A DNA stretch of 64,000 nucleotides from RGIG1927 sp045546275 (GTDB lineage Bacteria; Bacillota; Clostridia; UMGS1883): contig JAZQCM010000019.1 of the NCBI GenBank assembly GCA_045546275.1, positions 16,542-80,541 on the forward strand, written 5' to 3'. Of this stretch, positions 43,883 to 52,392 are shown piece by piece. The position numbers were made by a program, and so were the translations under genes. The notes below the pieces were generated by a model. It ran no database searches. It saw only the letters and a program-made list of their open reading frames with translations, and was not told the origin of the DNA. The stretch's first letter is position 1. Each line of letters opens with the position of its first letter.

Positions 43883-45337
43883 TTATTGGGCCTCCTTCCA
43901 CCTGACAGCACAGTATTCTCTTCCGGGAAGCTCAAGCTTAAAAGTGCCCGAAAAAACGCCCTTCCTGTCGATTTCCATATTCCAGGTATCAATAATCTCG
44001 ATTTCGTATTCCACTTCACCGAAATTAAAAACCTTGTAAGATGGTCTGTGTTCGCCAAAATACTGCAGATTTATGCTCTTATCTTCATTGGAGGCTGTCA
44101 TATAACCTGTGCTATGAAGATTGCCACATTCTTGCATAATTCTATGTAAAAAGCCTAACCTCTTGTGGCTTTCGCCATGAAGTACTCCTCCGTGGGACCA
44201 CCATATATTATCACCTAAGAAGCACTCACTATGCCCGCCATATGCACCCGAAACTGCCGTTTTCCACATTCTCCTGAGCATTTCTTCACCGGAAATATTG
44301 CCCCAGTAGTGTTCAATATTTCCCTCGTAGCACATTTCGTCTATTACCACAGGCTTTTGGTACATTTTCAGCCACTTGCCTATGTTGTCGAGCTCTAAAT
44401 TACCGCCTTGCCTTTGTATTGAACAATGTGTAACCCAAGGCTTTGAAAAATCATACAGCTTTACACAATTGTGATTGCTTATCAAATGTCCGTATACATC
44501 GTTTTTTTGAATTATTCCGGCATAGCTTTCCCAGTCCTCTTCTGTTTTATGCCGGCACAAATCATACTCGTTTGCAAGGCTCCACCACACATTTCTGTAT
44601 GCTGAAAACCTTGCAACAACATATTTAAGGTATAATTCGTTTGCCCACTTAGGCATAGCAGAAAAGCCCCATCTGTCATATGGGTGAAACAGAATAAGGT
44701 CTGCTTCAATGCCTAAATTCATCATATCTTCAATGCTTTTATCAAGTATTCTAAAATACTCAACATTAAAGACGGAAAAGTCCCAACTATTGCCTTCGCT
44801 TTTCTCGTTGAACTTATAAAAATTGAATTTATTGATTTCGGAACTATCTACAGGAGTACCCTTGTACGGAAAACACACAGGATTTCTGTAGTTATAGTCA
44901 TAATGCTTTGGGAAAATGCAAAATCTTATTTTGTTAAACGCCGAGTTTTTAAGGCTTTCAACCGTTTCCATGCGCGTTTCTTGCTGCTGATTTGCCCATC
45001 CGTAGCAGGTTGTTCCAATGGAGTAATAAGGTGTTTTGTCTGCATATTCAAAATGCACCCCGTTAACTTTTACAGGGCCGTGACTATCTGCAGGCTCTGC
45101 CTTAAAAGTTCCCGTATATATGGCGTTTGAAAAGCTTCCCCACACCTTATACTTATACTCGCCTTCAAAGGAAGGCATAAATCGCACTTTATATATGCCT
45201 TCGCCATCATAAAACCCCGAAACTCTCTTTTTTTCATTTTTGTTTTCAAATTCAGCTGCAATAGTATAATCAGTAAAAGGATTTCCAGCACTACAGCCTT
45301 TGAATTCCAGTTCAAAAACATCCCATACCTTCGTCAT
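43883..45337 (-). CDS. DUF5060/DUF4038-type glycosidase (GH140-like)
   Basis: 484 residues, no signal peptide. The N-terminal ~85 residues are an Ig-like DUF5060 domain (VWDVFELEFKGCSAGNPF, GFYDGEGIYKVRFMPSFEGEY). The middle is a TIM barrel of the DUF4038/apiosidase-like kind: FEYADKTPYYSIGTTCYGW, NKIRFCIFPKHYDYN, WWSLANEYDL (acid/base Glu) and KPVVIDEMCYEG (nucleophile Glu). The C-terminal part resembles DUF5605 (YCAVRWKEAQ). GH140 members cleave apiose linkages in rhamnogalacturonan II; the exact activity here is not determined. Last gene of the PL11-GH2-GH4 operon, 15 nt after GH4. Confidence 0.78.
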   Translation of the reverse strand: MTKVWDVFELEFKGCSAGNPFTDYTIAAEFENKNEKKRVSGFYDGEGIYKVRFMPSFEGEYKYKVWGSFSNAIYTGTFKAEPADSHGPVKVNGVHFEYADKTPYYSIGTTCYGWANQQQETRMETVESLKNSAFNKIRFCIFPKHYDYNYRNPVCFPYKGTPVDSSEINKFNFYKFNEKSEGNSWDFSVFNVEYFRILDKSIEDMMNLGIEADLILFHPYDRWGFSAMPKWANELYLKYVVARFSAYRNVWWSLANEYDLCRHKTEEDWESYAGIIQKNDVYGHLISNHNCVKLYDFSKPWVTHCSIQRQGGNLELDNIGKWLKMYQKPVVIDEMCYEGNIEHYWGNISGEEMLRRMWKTAVSGAYGGHSECFLGDNIWWSHGGVLHGESHKRLGFLHRIMQECGNLHSTGYMTASNEDKSINLQYFGEHRPSYKVFNFGEVEYEIEIIDTWNMEIDRKGVFSGTFKLELPGREYCAVRWKEAQ

Positions 45338-45352
45338 AGTTCAAACCTCTTA

Positions 45353-46672
45353 TTATCTGTATTTCGGTAAATAATCACCATGAGCTTCAATCAATTCATC
45401 AACCATTTTTTTGATTGTATCAACATCCAGCTCACTACCGGTATGCGGGTCAAGCATTGCCGCTTGGTAAATATGCTCTTTCTTCTTTGTTCTTGCCGCT
45501 TCAATTGTAAGAAGCTGAACATTAATATTTGTCATATTCATAGCTGCGCACTGCACGGGAAGTGCTCCTACATAACAGGGATTAATACCCATGCCATTCA
45601 CAAGACAAGGCACCTCAACGCATGCTTCCTTGGGAAGATTTGTAATAAGGTGATTTGTGTTAAGCACGTTGCCGCCAATCTGGTAGGGTTTATTTTCAAC
45701 AATGCTTTCCATTATGTGCGAAGCATATTCGCTGCTTCTTTTATGTTCTTTAACACCATTTTCCAAAAGGTTCTTATATTCCTTTTTCCAGCCTTCAATC
45801 TGGTTTACACAGCGACGAGGATATTCGTCAAGCGGTATGTTGTACTTTTTAATAAGCTCGGGATACTTGCTCTTTATGTAAAACATATTGTACTCGGCAT
45901 TATGCTCACTGGATTCTGTGCAATAGTAGCCAAAGTTTTTAATATATTCCATTCTTACCTTGTCGTACACATCGTCCCGGGCAATGTATCCGTCAATTCT
46001 GCTTTTTATTTCGGGATACAAATCCACGTCATTTTTATCCTTAATTTCCAAAAGCCATGCCATGTGGTTAATGCCTGCAATAATTTCTTTTCTGCCTTCT
46101 AATTTATCTCGCATATCGAGGCTCTTTAAAAGGTTTTCTGAGCACACCTGCACGCTGTGGCAAAGTCCAACTGTTTTGATAGGAGTATACCTGAGCATGT
46201 AACCGGTGAGCATTGCCATGGGATTTGTATAGTTTAAAAACAATGCATCAGGACAAACCTCAGCCATATCACAAGCAAAGTCTTCCATAACGGGAATGGT
46301 TCTGAGTGCTCTCATAATCCCGCCAATTCCCAATGTGTCGGCAATGGTTTGCTGCAGACCGTATTTTTTGGGTATTTCAAAGTCGATTATTGTCGAGGGG
46401 TCATAGCCACCAACCTGAATAGCGTTAACAACAAAGCTTGCACCACGAAGTGCATTTTTTCTATTCTCAACTCCACAGTAGCATTCAATTTTGCCAAAAT
46501 TGCCCATGGTTTTACGCATTGCCTCTAAAATAACACGGCTTTCTTCAAGCCTTTCGGGGTCAATATCGTAAAGTGCAAACACACTGTCACGAAGTGATTC
46601 AACACACATGCAATCGCCTATTACATTTCGTGCAAAAACAGTGCTTCCTGCACCCATAAATGTTATTTTCAT
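45353..46672 (-). CDS. GH4 NAD+-dependent glycosidase (alpha-galactosidase/alpha-glucosidase/alpha-galacturonidase group)
   Basis: 439 residues, cytoplasmic. Rossmann start (KITFMGAGSTVFARNVIGD) binds NAD+. Metal and catalytic motifs of GH4 follow: FLNYTNPMAMLTGYML, VGLCHSVQVCSENLL (Cys ligand) and IAGINHMAWLLEIKDK (His ligand). GH4 enzymes use NAD+ and Mn2+ in a redox elimination mechanism. CHSVQ is typical of MelA-like alpha-galactosidases and of alpha-galacturonidases; next to PL11 lyases the latter is attractive. Its start follows the GH2 stop... in transcription GH2 precedes it by 2 nt. Confidence 0.9.
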   Translation of the reverse strand: MKITFMGAGSTVFARNVIGDCMCVESLRDSVFALYDIDPERLEESRVILEAMRKTMGNFGKIECYCGVENRKNALRGASFVVNAIQVGGYDPSTIIDFEIPKKYGLQQTIADTLGIGGIMRALRTIPVMEDFACDMAEVCPDALFLNYTNPMAMLTGYMLRYTPIKTVGLCHSVQVCSENLLKSLDMRDKLEGRKEIIAGINHMAWLLEIKDKNDVDLYPEIKSRIDGYIARDDVYDKVRMEYIKNFGYYCTESSEHNAEYNMFYIKSKYPELIKKYNIPLDEYPRRCVNQIEGWKKEYKNLLENGVKEHKRSSEYASHIMESIVENKPYQIGGNVLNTNHLITNLPKEACVEVPCLVNGMGINPCYVGALPVQCAAMNMTNINVQLLTIEAARTKKKEHIYQAAMLDPHTGSELDVDTIKKMVDELIEAHGDYLPKYR

Positions 46673-46674
46673 GC

Positions 46675-48408
46675 CTATTCCTCCTCTATTGCAGCTTTTT
46701 TTGAGTTTATACGTTTAATAACTTCACTATCAAATTTGAATTTACGGTCATAAGTCATAAGCCCGTTCTGTTCCTGCTCAACATCATAAAGCTGAGTGTA
46801 ACAAAAACCCATTATGTATTTATTGTCTAATAGTGCTTCTGTTAAACCTTTGTATCTTTCAATAAATTCATCTTTTGTTTTAGGTCCGTTGCCGTATCCC
46901 CAGCCATCGTCTCCCTGTGCCCAGAGTATTCCGCCGTATTCGCTCACAAATACTGCTTCACCCTTATAGGTTTGCCGTGTACGGCTGTTTTCATTTCTGT
47001 ATAGATGGTCCTTTACAAAGCCTTTGTCTATTTCATCAAAAAATGTTTTAAAAATTTCCGGATTCTGCTCATAATCATGCACATCAAAAATATCGGTTTT
47101 CACATGATAATGACCGCTTGTATCTATTACAGGTCGTGTTTTATCAATAGCTTTTGTAACATTGTAAACAATTTCAACAGCCTCATCACACTGTTGTCTG
47201 CCTTCAAAATTCCAAAGCTCGTTAAAAGGAGCATAGCCAATAATACAAGGATGCGACCAGTCGCGTTCAATAGCTTCAATCCATTCAGGCAGAAAATGCT
47301 CAAGCTGCTCATAGCGTGTTATGTCAAAGCCCCAGTTTGCGTGCTCCTCCCACACCATATAGCCTAATTTATCTGCCCAGTATAAAAACCTTGGCTCAAA
47401 GATTTTTTCGTGAAGTCTTGCTCCGTTAAAGCCAAGCTCCATAGAATATATAATATCATTTTTCAAATCCTCGTCAGTGGGTGCTGTATATATTCCCTCA
47501 GGGTAAAAACCCTGGTCAAGTACCCATCTTCCGAAAACGGTTTTTCCGTTAAGAGTGAACTTATAGCCGTCTAATCCTACCTCTCGCAATCCAAAATAGC
47601 TTGTTACCTCATCTGTAATTTCACCGTTTCTTTTAACAGTAAGCTTTAAATCATAAAGATTACCCTCGCCAACAGTCCACAAATGCTTTTCTTTAAGCGG
47701 TATTGAAAAGCAGACCGTATTGGAACAAGCAGCTATTAGCCTTTCTCCTACAACCTTTCCTTCCCAAAGGGCAACAGCTTCAATTTCACATGCGCAACCC
47801 TTTTCAAGGCTCAGCTCTAAGTTTACTGCCGGTGTATTTATATCACTGGTAGCCTTTATGTGTTTTATATAGCTTTCATTTACAAACTCAAGCCACACAG
47901 TCTGCCATATACCTGTTGTTCGTGTATAGTAGCAGTCATAAGACTCTTTTTTTGCGCTTTGCTTACCTGCAGGCTGATTATGACTTCTTACATCGTCATA
48001 CACGCAAAGGGTAATAACATTTTCGCCCATCTTTACAAAACCTGTTATGTCAAAGGAAAAGGGTGTATAACCACCTTTATGCTCTCCTACCCTCCTGCCA
48101 TTTACAAACAAGATTGCATGATAGTCCACCGCACCGAAATGAATTATTGTCCTTTTTTCAGTTTTTGGTAAATTAACTTTTTTTAAATACCATACCGAGT
48201 CCATAAAATCAGTATGCCCTATACCCGAAAGCTTGCTCTCGGGGCAAAATGGCACAGTTATTTTACTATTCAATTCATTTCTTAAAAAATATTCATTTTT
48301 AATACCCAGTTTTTCGTTGTCAATTTCAAAATCCCACTGCCCGTTAAGGTTAATCCAGCCTTCTCTCACTAATTGCGGACGTGGGTACTCACTTCTCGGA
48401 ATACTCAT
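46675..48408 (-). CDS. GH2-family beta-glycosidase
   Basis: 577 residues from the ATG at 48408 (MSIPRSEYPRPQLVREGW); AAAGGTGAAG upstream overlaps the stop of the PL11 gene, and the longer open frame is PL11 coding. Sugar-binding jelly-roll, Ig-like and TIM-barrel domains occur in the GH2 order. The acid/base Glu is in IIGYAPFNELWNFEG and the nucleophile Glu in AVFVSEYGGILWAQ. No signal peptide: it acts in the cytoplasm on imported oligosaccharides, probably beta-galactosides or beta-glucuronides. Second gene of the PL11-GH2-GH4-GH140-like operon. Confidence 0.92.
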   Translation of the reverse strand: MSIPRSEYPRPQLVREGWINLNGQWDFEIDNEKLGIKNEYFLRNELNSKITVPFCPESKLSGIGHTDFMDSVWYLKKVNLPKTEKRTIIHFGAVDYHAILFVNGRRVGEHKGGYTPFSFDITGFVKMGENVITLCVYDDVRSHNQPAGKQSAKKESYDCYYTRTTGIWQTVWLEFVNESYIKHIKATSDINTPAVNLELSLEKGCACEIEAVALWEGKVVGERLIAACSNTVCFSIPLKEKHLWTVGEGNLYDLKLTVKRNGEITDEVTSYFGLREVGLDGYKFTLNGKTVFGRWVLDQGFYPEGIYTAPTDEDLKNDIIYSMELGFNGARLHEKIFEPRFLYWADKLGYMVWEEHANWGFDITRYEQLEHFLPEWIEAIERDWSHPCIIGYAPFNELWNFEGRQQCDEAVEIVYNVTKAIDKTRPVIDTSGHYHVKTDIFDVHDYEQNPEIFKTFFDEIDKGFVKDHLYRNENSRTRQTYKGEAVFVSEYGGILWAQGDDGWGYGNGPKTKDEFIERYKGLTEALLDNKYIMGFCYTQLYDVEQEQNGLMTYDRKFKFDSEVIKRINSKKAAIEEE

Positions 48409-48412
48409 CGCT

Positions 48413-51400
48413 TCACCTTTCTGAACCGTAAAATTCAACCTCTGAAATACGGCTCCATCCGTTAACATTATTTCCTTTAACAATTACCTTTACATAACGA
48501 GCGTTTTCCTCAATGTCGATATTCACAAATTCATTGCTCATGACAGGACTGTTATCTTCACTCACCTTCACCCAAGATTCATTATCTTCAGAAATATGTA
48601 CCTCGTAAGGAATGACTCTCTTATCCTCGTATTTGAAAAAGGATATTAGCATTTCATCTACGTAATAAACCTTGCCAAAATCATACACAATATTCTGTTC
48701 ACCAAAGGTTGCCCATACTGTTTGTCCATTTTCATCGAAGGAATTAACGGCTTTGTTATCCGCCTCAGGTTCACTTGATGCTGTAAAGGATTGTATTTTT
48801 AATCTTTGCACCAATTGCCCATTTAAGGTGTACTCCACCACAGGTTCAGTATTATCCCACACAAAAACCTTCACTTCACCAATCTTGGGTTTTTCGTATT
48901 CAAGTCTGCCTATATGCAAAAAGGATTTGACCTCAATCAAAGTATCATCCTCAAAAGCTGCAATTACCAGAAAAACCTCTTTCGTTGAGCTTACTTCAAC
49001 AGTATTTTCACCTATGTTTACCCAGCAATCGTCCTTTAACGAAGCACTCTCATTAAGCTGTAGGGTTTCATACCTTATAAAATCAAGTGCATTTCTTAAA
49101 ACAGTAATTTCCCCGGTGTCTTCGTTATAGCTTACATTTATCTCCAACAGTTCATCCATTTCATTCATAGGTATTAAAACAGTATTTTTTAACTTAAAGG
49201 CATTCTGTCCCCATTCAAGGATTTTTGTTTTACCTTTAAATATAACCTTTGTATCATCACCCTCAGTTACCACTCTTCCCCCTGCAACCTCACAGAGAAA
49301 ATCAAGGGGAACATAAATGTTTTCTTTTCCTTTTATGGGCACCACATCAAGCTCAATTGTCTGACCGTTTACATTGGCAATCTGCGAATTGATTTTCATT
49401 TTACCATAGCCTGATGAATAATACCCCAAATGTGGTGGCTGATTGTAGCTACTGTTCTGCCACACAATGCCCATACGGTACACATGGTCGCTCATTAAAG
49501 GCGGTAGTGCAAATTCTGTGGGTATTGTTGTTGTATAAATTCTAAGCGCTGAGCCGTCGTTCTTTTTGCATATAATCTCCTCTCGCCAGTCGCCTAAAAT
49601 ATCTGCCGACAAGCAGGGATTTGCCTTAGTTCCGTTTATTGAACTGAAGCCGTCGGGCCAAGCATCAAAATAGTCTGCCATACTACCATCAGGATTATAC
49701 CCCACCACATGAGTACCACTCATTATTTCCTCATACAAATCTCCATCCCAGAAAATGCGGAAGTTATTGCCGTAATCAGGAGCTTCGGTCGTTTCGCCCC
49801 AGGAGTTTATACGCCTTGCACCGCTTCCCACGTTTACAATGTAGTTGCCGTCAAAGGGGCCAACATTTGCTATCATTCCGCGTCCTGTATCCTTTGCGCC
49901 GGGTATGTCAAATATTTTTTCCCCTGTAGCTGCATCGTGGATTGTATAGCCGAATTCACCCGCTTCATGAACACTGAAAAACTCAAGTCCTTCATTATCA
50001 GGGTCAAAGTCGCCTAAATGCATAGCATCGCCGTGTCCTTCAAAGCCGCACCAAAGCACGCTTCCGTCATGGTCAAGTGTTAGTGAACCTAAGTATATCT
50101 CGTCACAACCGTCACCATCTCCATCGCCTACGGAAATATTGTGATTACCGTTACTTCCGTACTGTCCCAAGCCTGCATCATTCGTATCAAATCTCCACAC
50201 CTTTGAAATTTTACCGTTCTGATATTTATAAGCTGCTACAACAGTTCTTGCATAATAGCCACGTTGGAAAACCATATGTGGCGTTACTCCGTCAAGATAT
50301 GCAACACATGCATTGTATCTCTCACTTCGGTTGCCATAATCGTCACCAAAGCTCTTTATGGTATCTATGCCTTCATTCTGAGGGTCAAAGTCGCACTTTG
50401 CCAGTATTTCCCCTGTTTCCCCCTCAAAAACGGCAACCCAAAGAGGTCCGGATAAGTTTTTACCTGCTCCGTTTCGCCAGTCCTTATTCCCGTCTCCGAT
50501 AACATTTCCACAGCCATCCATTGCTCCGTCTGAAATGCGGAATGATACTTCTGCCTTACCGTCCTGGTCCAAATCATATACTAAAAACTGTGTATCGTGC
50601 GCACCTGCACGAATGTTTACACCCAAATCAATACGCCACATGTGTGTGCCGTCTAATTCATATGCATCAATAAAAACTCTTCCGCTCGCACCATCGTGAG
50701 ATGAATCCTTGCAGTTTGAAGGGTCCCATTTTAAAACAATTTCCCACTCACCGTCGCCGTCTAAATCGCCTACAGAAGCGTCCCCCGGGTAATAATCAGG
50801 TGGTATTGGTACAACAACATTCACACTATTAAGTGCTTCCTGGGTTATCTCCTCTGTGCATAAGCCTATCTCAAACACTGTTGCGTTTTCCTTTTCAGCA
50901 AGGGTTACCGCTCCATTTTCGTCAACATAGAAATAAAGGTTACTTTGTAACCCCTTTATAAGATAGCCGTCCTCTGCCTCCTCGATATAAAATTTCTGAT
51001 TGTCGCCTCCGTGGTAACCATATGTTTGTACCTTTGTGCCTACAGCAGTGCCAAACTTATAAATATCAATGGCATTGCCGTCAGGTGCAAGAAAAGCATA
51101 TAGTCCATCCTTAATAGGCACAATGGTCCATATTTCGCCTATATCCATTACATTTTCGCCGGATTTAATTGTAACATGTTTAATGTCAGGGTATGTATAT
51201 GTGTAAGGTTTTGGAATATTTAAAGGTATCTCCAAGAATTGATCGTCCCACACCTTAACCGGCATGCTGTTAATTTTATACTCAGCCGTTCCGTCTGCAC
51301 CCTTGTCCATATAATTTGTAATGTTTGTTTTGCCGATTTCCTTGCCATTGCGATAAATGGTGTATTCTTCACTGTCATCCAATTGCCAGGATAAAAACAC

Positions 51401-51508
51401 GCCATCTTCACACTTTATTGCAACAGGAGGGTTAACTCCTTCTGCATGCACCATAATAGTTAAACCTAAAATTATAATAAAAACAAATAGTAACTTTTTC
51501 AACCACAT
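48413..51508 (-). CDS. Secreted PL11 rhamnogalacturonan lyase with C-terminal F5/8 domain
   Basis: 1031 residues from the ATG at 51508 with AAGAGGTG upstream. Signal peptide (LLFVFIIILGLTIMVHAEG). An N-terminal Fn3-like part contains a ricin-like insertion at about 140-215 (GTKVQTYGYHGGDNQKFYIE). Residues about 240-705 are the PL11 eight-bladed propeller with calcium loops: GDASVGDLDGDGEWEIVLKW, RAGAHDTQFLVYDLDQDGKA, NHNISVGDGDGDGCDEIYLG and GDWREEIICKK. It cleaves the rhamnose-galacturonate backbone of RG-I by elimination. A copper-amine-oxidase-like stalk domain (about 709-800) and an F5/8 CBM (about 906-1031) follow. First gene of a four-gene operon and under the same promoter module as the DUF4867-PL11 operon. 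YesW/YesX are the characterised relatives. Confidence 0.93.
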   Translation of the reverse strand: MWLKKLLFVFIIILGLTIMVHAEGVNPPVAIKCEDGVFLSWQLDDSEEYTIYRNGKEIGKTNITNYMDKGADGTAEYKINSMPVKVWDDQFLEIPLNIPKPYTYTYPDIKHVTIKSGENVMDIGEIWTIVPIKDGLYAFLAPDGNAIDIYKFGTAVGTKVQTYGYHGGDNQKFYIEEAEDGYLIKGLQSNLYFYVDENGAVTLAEKENATVFEIGLCTEEITQEALNSVNVVVPIPPDYYPGDASVGDLDGDGEWEIVLKWDPSNCKDSSHDGASGRVFIDAYELDGTHMWRIDLGVNIRAGAHDTQFLVYDLDQDGKAEVSFRISDGAMDGCGNVIGDGNKDWRNGAGKNLSGPLWVAVFEGETGEILAKCDFDPQNEGIDTIKSFGDDYGNRSERYNACVAYLDGVTPHMVFQRGYYARTVVAAYKYQNGKISKVWRFDTNDAGLGQYGSNGNHNISVGDGDGDGCDEIYLGSLTLDHDGSVLWCGFEGHGDAMHLGDFDPDNEGLEFFSVHEAGEFGYTIHDAATGEKIFDIPGAKDTGRGMIANVGPFDGNYIVNVGSGARRINSWGETTEAPDYGNNFRIFWDGDLYEEIMSGTHVVGYNPDGSMADYFDAWPDGFSSINGTKANPCLSADILGDWREEIICKKNDGSALRIYTTTIPTEFALPPLMSDHVYRMGIVWQNSSYNQPPHLGYYSSGYGKMKINSQIANVNGQTIELDVVPIKGKENIYVPLDFLCEVAGGRVVTEGDDTKVIFKGKTKILEWGQNAFKLKNTVLIPMNEMDELLEINVSYNEDTGEITVLRNALDFIRYETLQLNESASLKDDCWVNIGENTVEVSSTKEVFLVIAAFEDDTLIEVKSFLHIGRLEYEKPKIGEVKVFVWDNTEPVVEYTLNGQLVQRLKIQSFTASSEPEADNKAVNSFDENGQTVWATFGEQNIVYDFGKVYYVDEMLISFFKYEDKRVIPYEVHISEDNESWVKVSEDNSPVMSNEFVNIDIEENARYVKVIVKGNNVNGWSRISEVEFYGSER

Positions 51509-51528
51509 CACACCTCTTTCACATAAGA

Positions 51529-51593
51529 AAAATCGCCTTATAAGGCATTTTTCCCTATAAGACGATTTTACCACAATGCAAAATTACTGTAAA
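51529..51593 (-). promoter_or_regulatory. PL11-operon promoter and palindrome, copy B
   Basis: Minus-strand TTTACA (51593-51588), 17-bp spacer, TAAAAT (51570-51565). An imperfect dyad (AAAATCGCCTTATA / TATAAGACGATTTT, 51529-51569) overlaps the -10 and the expected start of transcription. It contains GCCTTATAAGGC. The 46 bases from the -35 onward match copy A (56290-56353) at 38 positions. Confidence 0.65.
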
Positions 51594-51654
51594 CCAAGTT
51601 TTTGCATTTTTCTATATAAACTTATCACCATTTTAAATTGCCAACGCCTGTTAT

Positions 51655-52392
51655 TCAATTTATTTCAACCAACTTCCACTTCTGGCTGTCACCACCATGA
51701 ATTGCATTCTGTACAATTCCTTCACCGTATTCGTCAATGGGAAGCTGTCTTCCGCGGGCTGTTATGTAGCAGCCTCCTTCTGTAAATTCGATAGCAAATT
51801 TTTGGTTATCTCCATTACCTACATCCCATACAATAATCTGTACACCCGGGTCTGTCCAATGGTTGTAAACGTCAAGATTGCGGTTGGTTTTCACTGTTCT
51901 TATGTGGTAAAAACCCTCTGTGCCACTGTCAAGTATTTTAAACCTTTGGTTTTCGGCATTTGTGTATTCACTCGTAAAAAGGTTATTAGCATCATTTGTA
52001 AGGGCTTTTCCCGACTGACAGTTTATAATTCCATAGGTTTTATCGGGGGTAATCTCAACCTTTTCAATTGCTTTTTCAACAATTTCCAAGGTGCCGTTTT
52101 CGGAAAGAGCCATATTAAGCTTTTCTTTAAGGATTTTTTCGGTAATATAAAACTTTCCGTCACGCTTTATTACATCCTGACTACCACAGTTAAAGCCATT
52201 AATGTAAAGAGTGGTGCTGTTTCCTTTCACAGCTTCGGTATCAATGCCGTTTATAAAAAGGCTGTCTGTGCTTTGGTCATAATCAACAGATAAAGAAAGA
52301 GCGTCAACTGCCACAAGACCTTCCTGTGCCAATGCGGAAAAGTTACCTAATACCAAAGCCAGTATTGTTATAAATAAACCTATTTTTCTCAT
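51655..52392 (-). CDS. Secreted ricin-type lectin protein
   Basis: 245 residues from the ATG at 52392, which overlaps the PL11 stop (ATGA). Signal peptide (IGLFITILALVLGNFSALAQ). Residues about 28-105 resemble a copper-amine-oxidase-like stalk domain (YINGFNCGSQDVIKRDGKFY). Residues about 115-245 are a ricin B-like beta-trefoil with QxW-type repeats (YTNAENQRFKILD, DVGNGDNQKFAIEF, AIHGGDSQKWKLVEI). No catalytic domain: probably a carbohydrate-binding helper for the lyase translated just before it. It resembles the ricin-like insertions inside both PL11 enzymes. Last gene of the DUF4867-PL11 operon. Confidence 0.85.
   Translation of the reverse strand: MRKIGLFITILALVLGNFSALAQEGLVAVDALSLSVDYDQSTDSLFINGIDTEAVKGNSTTLYINGFNCGSQDVIKRDGKFYITEKILKEKLNMALSENGTLEIVEKAIEKVEITPDKTYGIINCQSGKALTNDANNLFTSEYTNAENQRFKILDSGTEGFYHIRTVKTNRNLDVYNHWTDPGVQIIVWDVGNGDNQKFAIEFTEGGCYITARGRQLPIDEYGEGIVQNAIHGGDSQKWKLVEIN

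Noticed and set aside
45380..46102. 240-residue plus-strand open frame opposite GH4
   Set aside because: Antisense shadow of a strongly conserved gene, with Cys/His/Phe-rich composition and no start signals.
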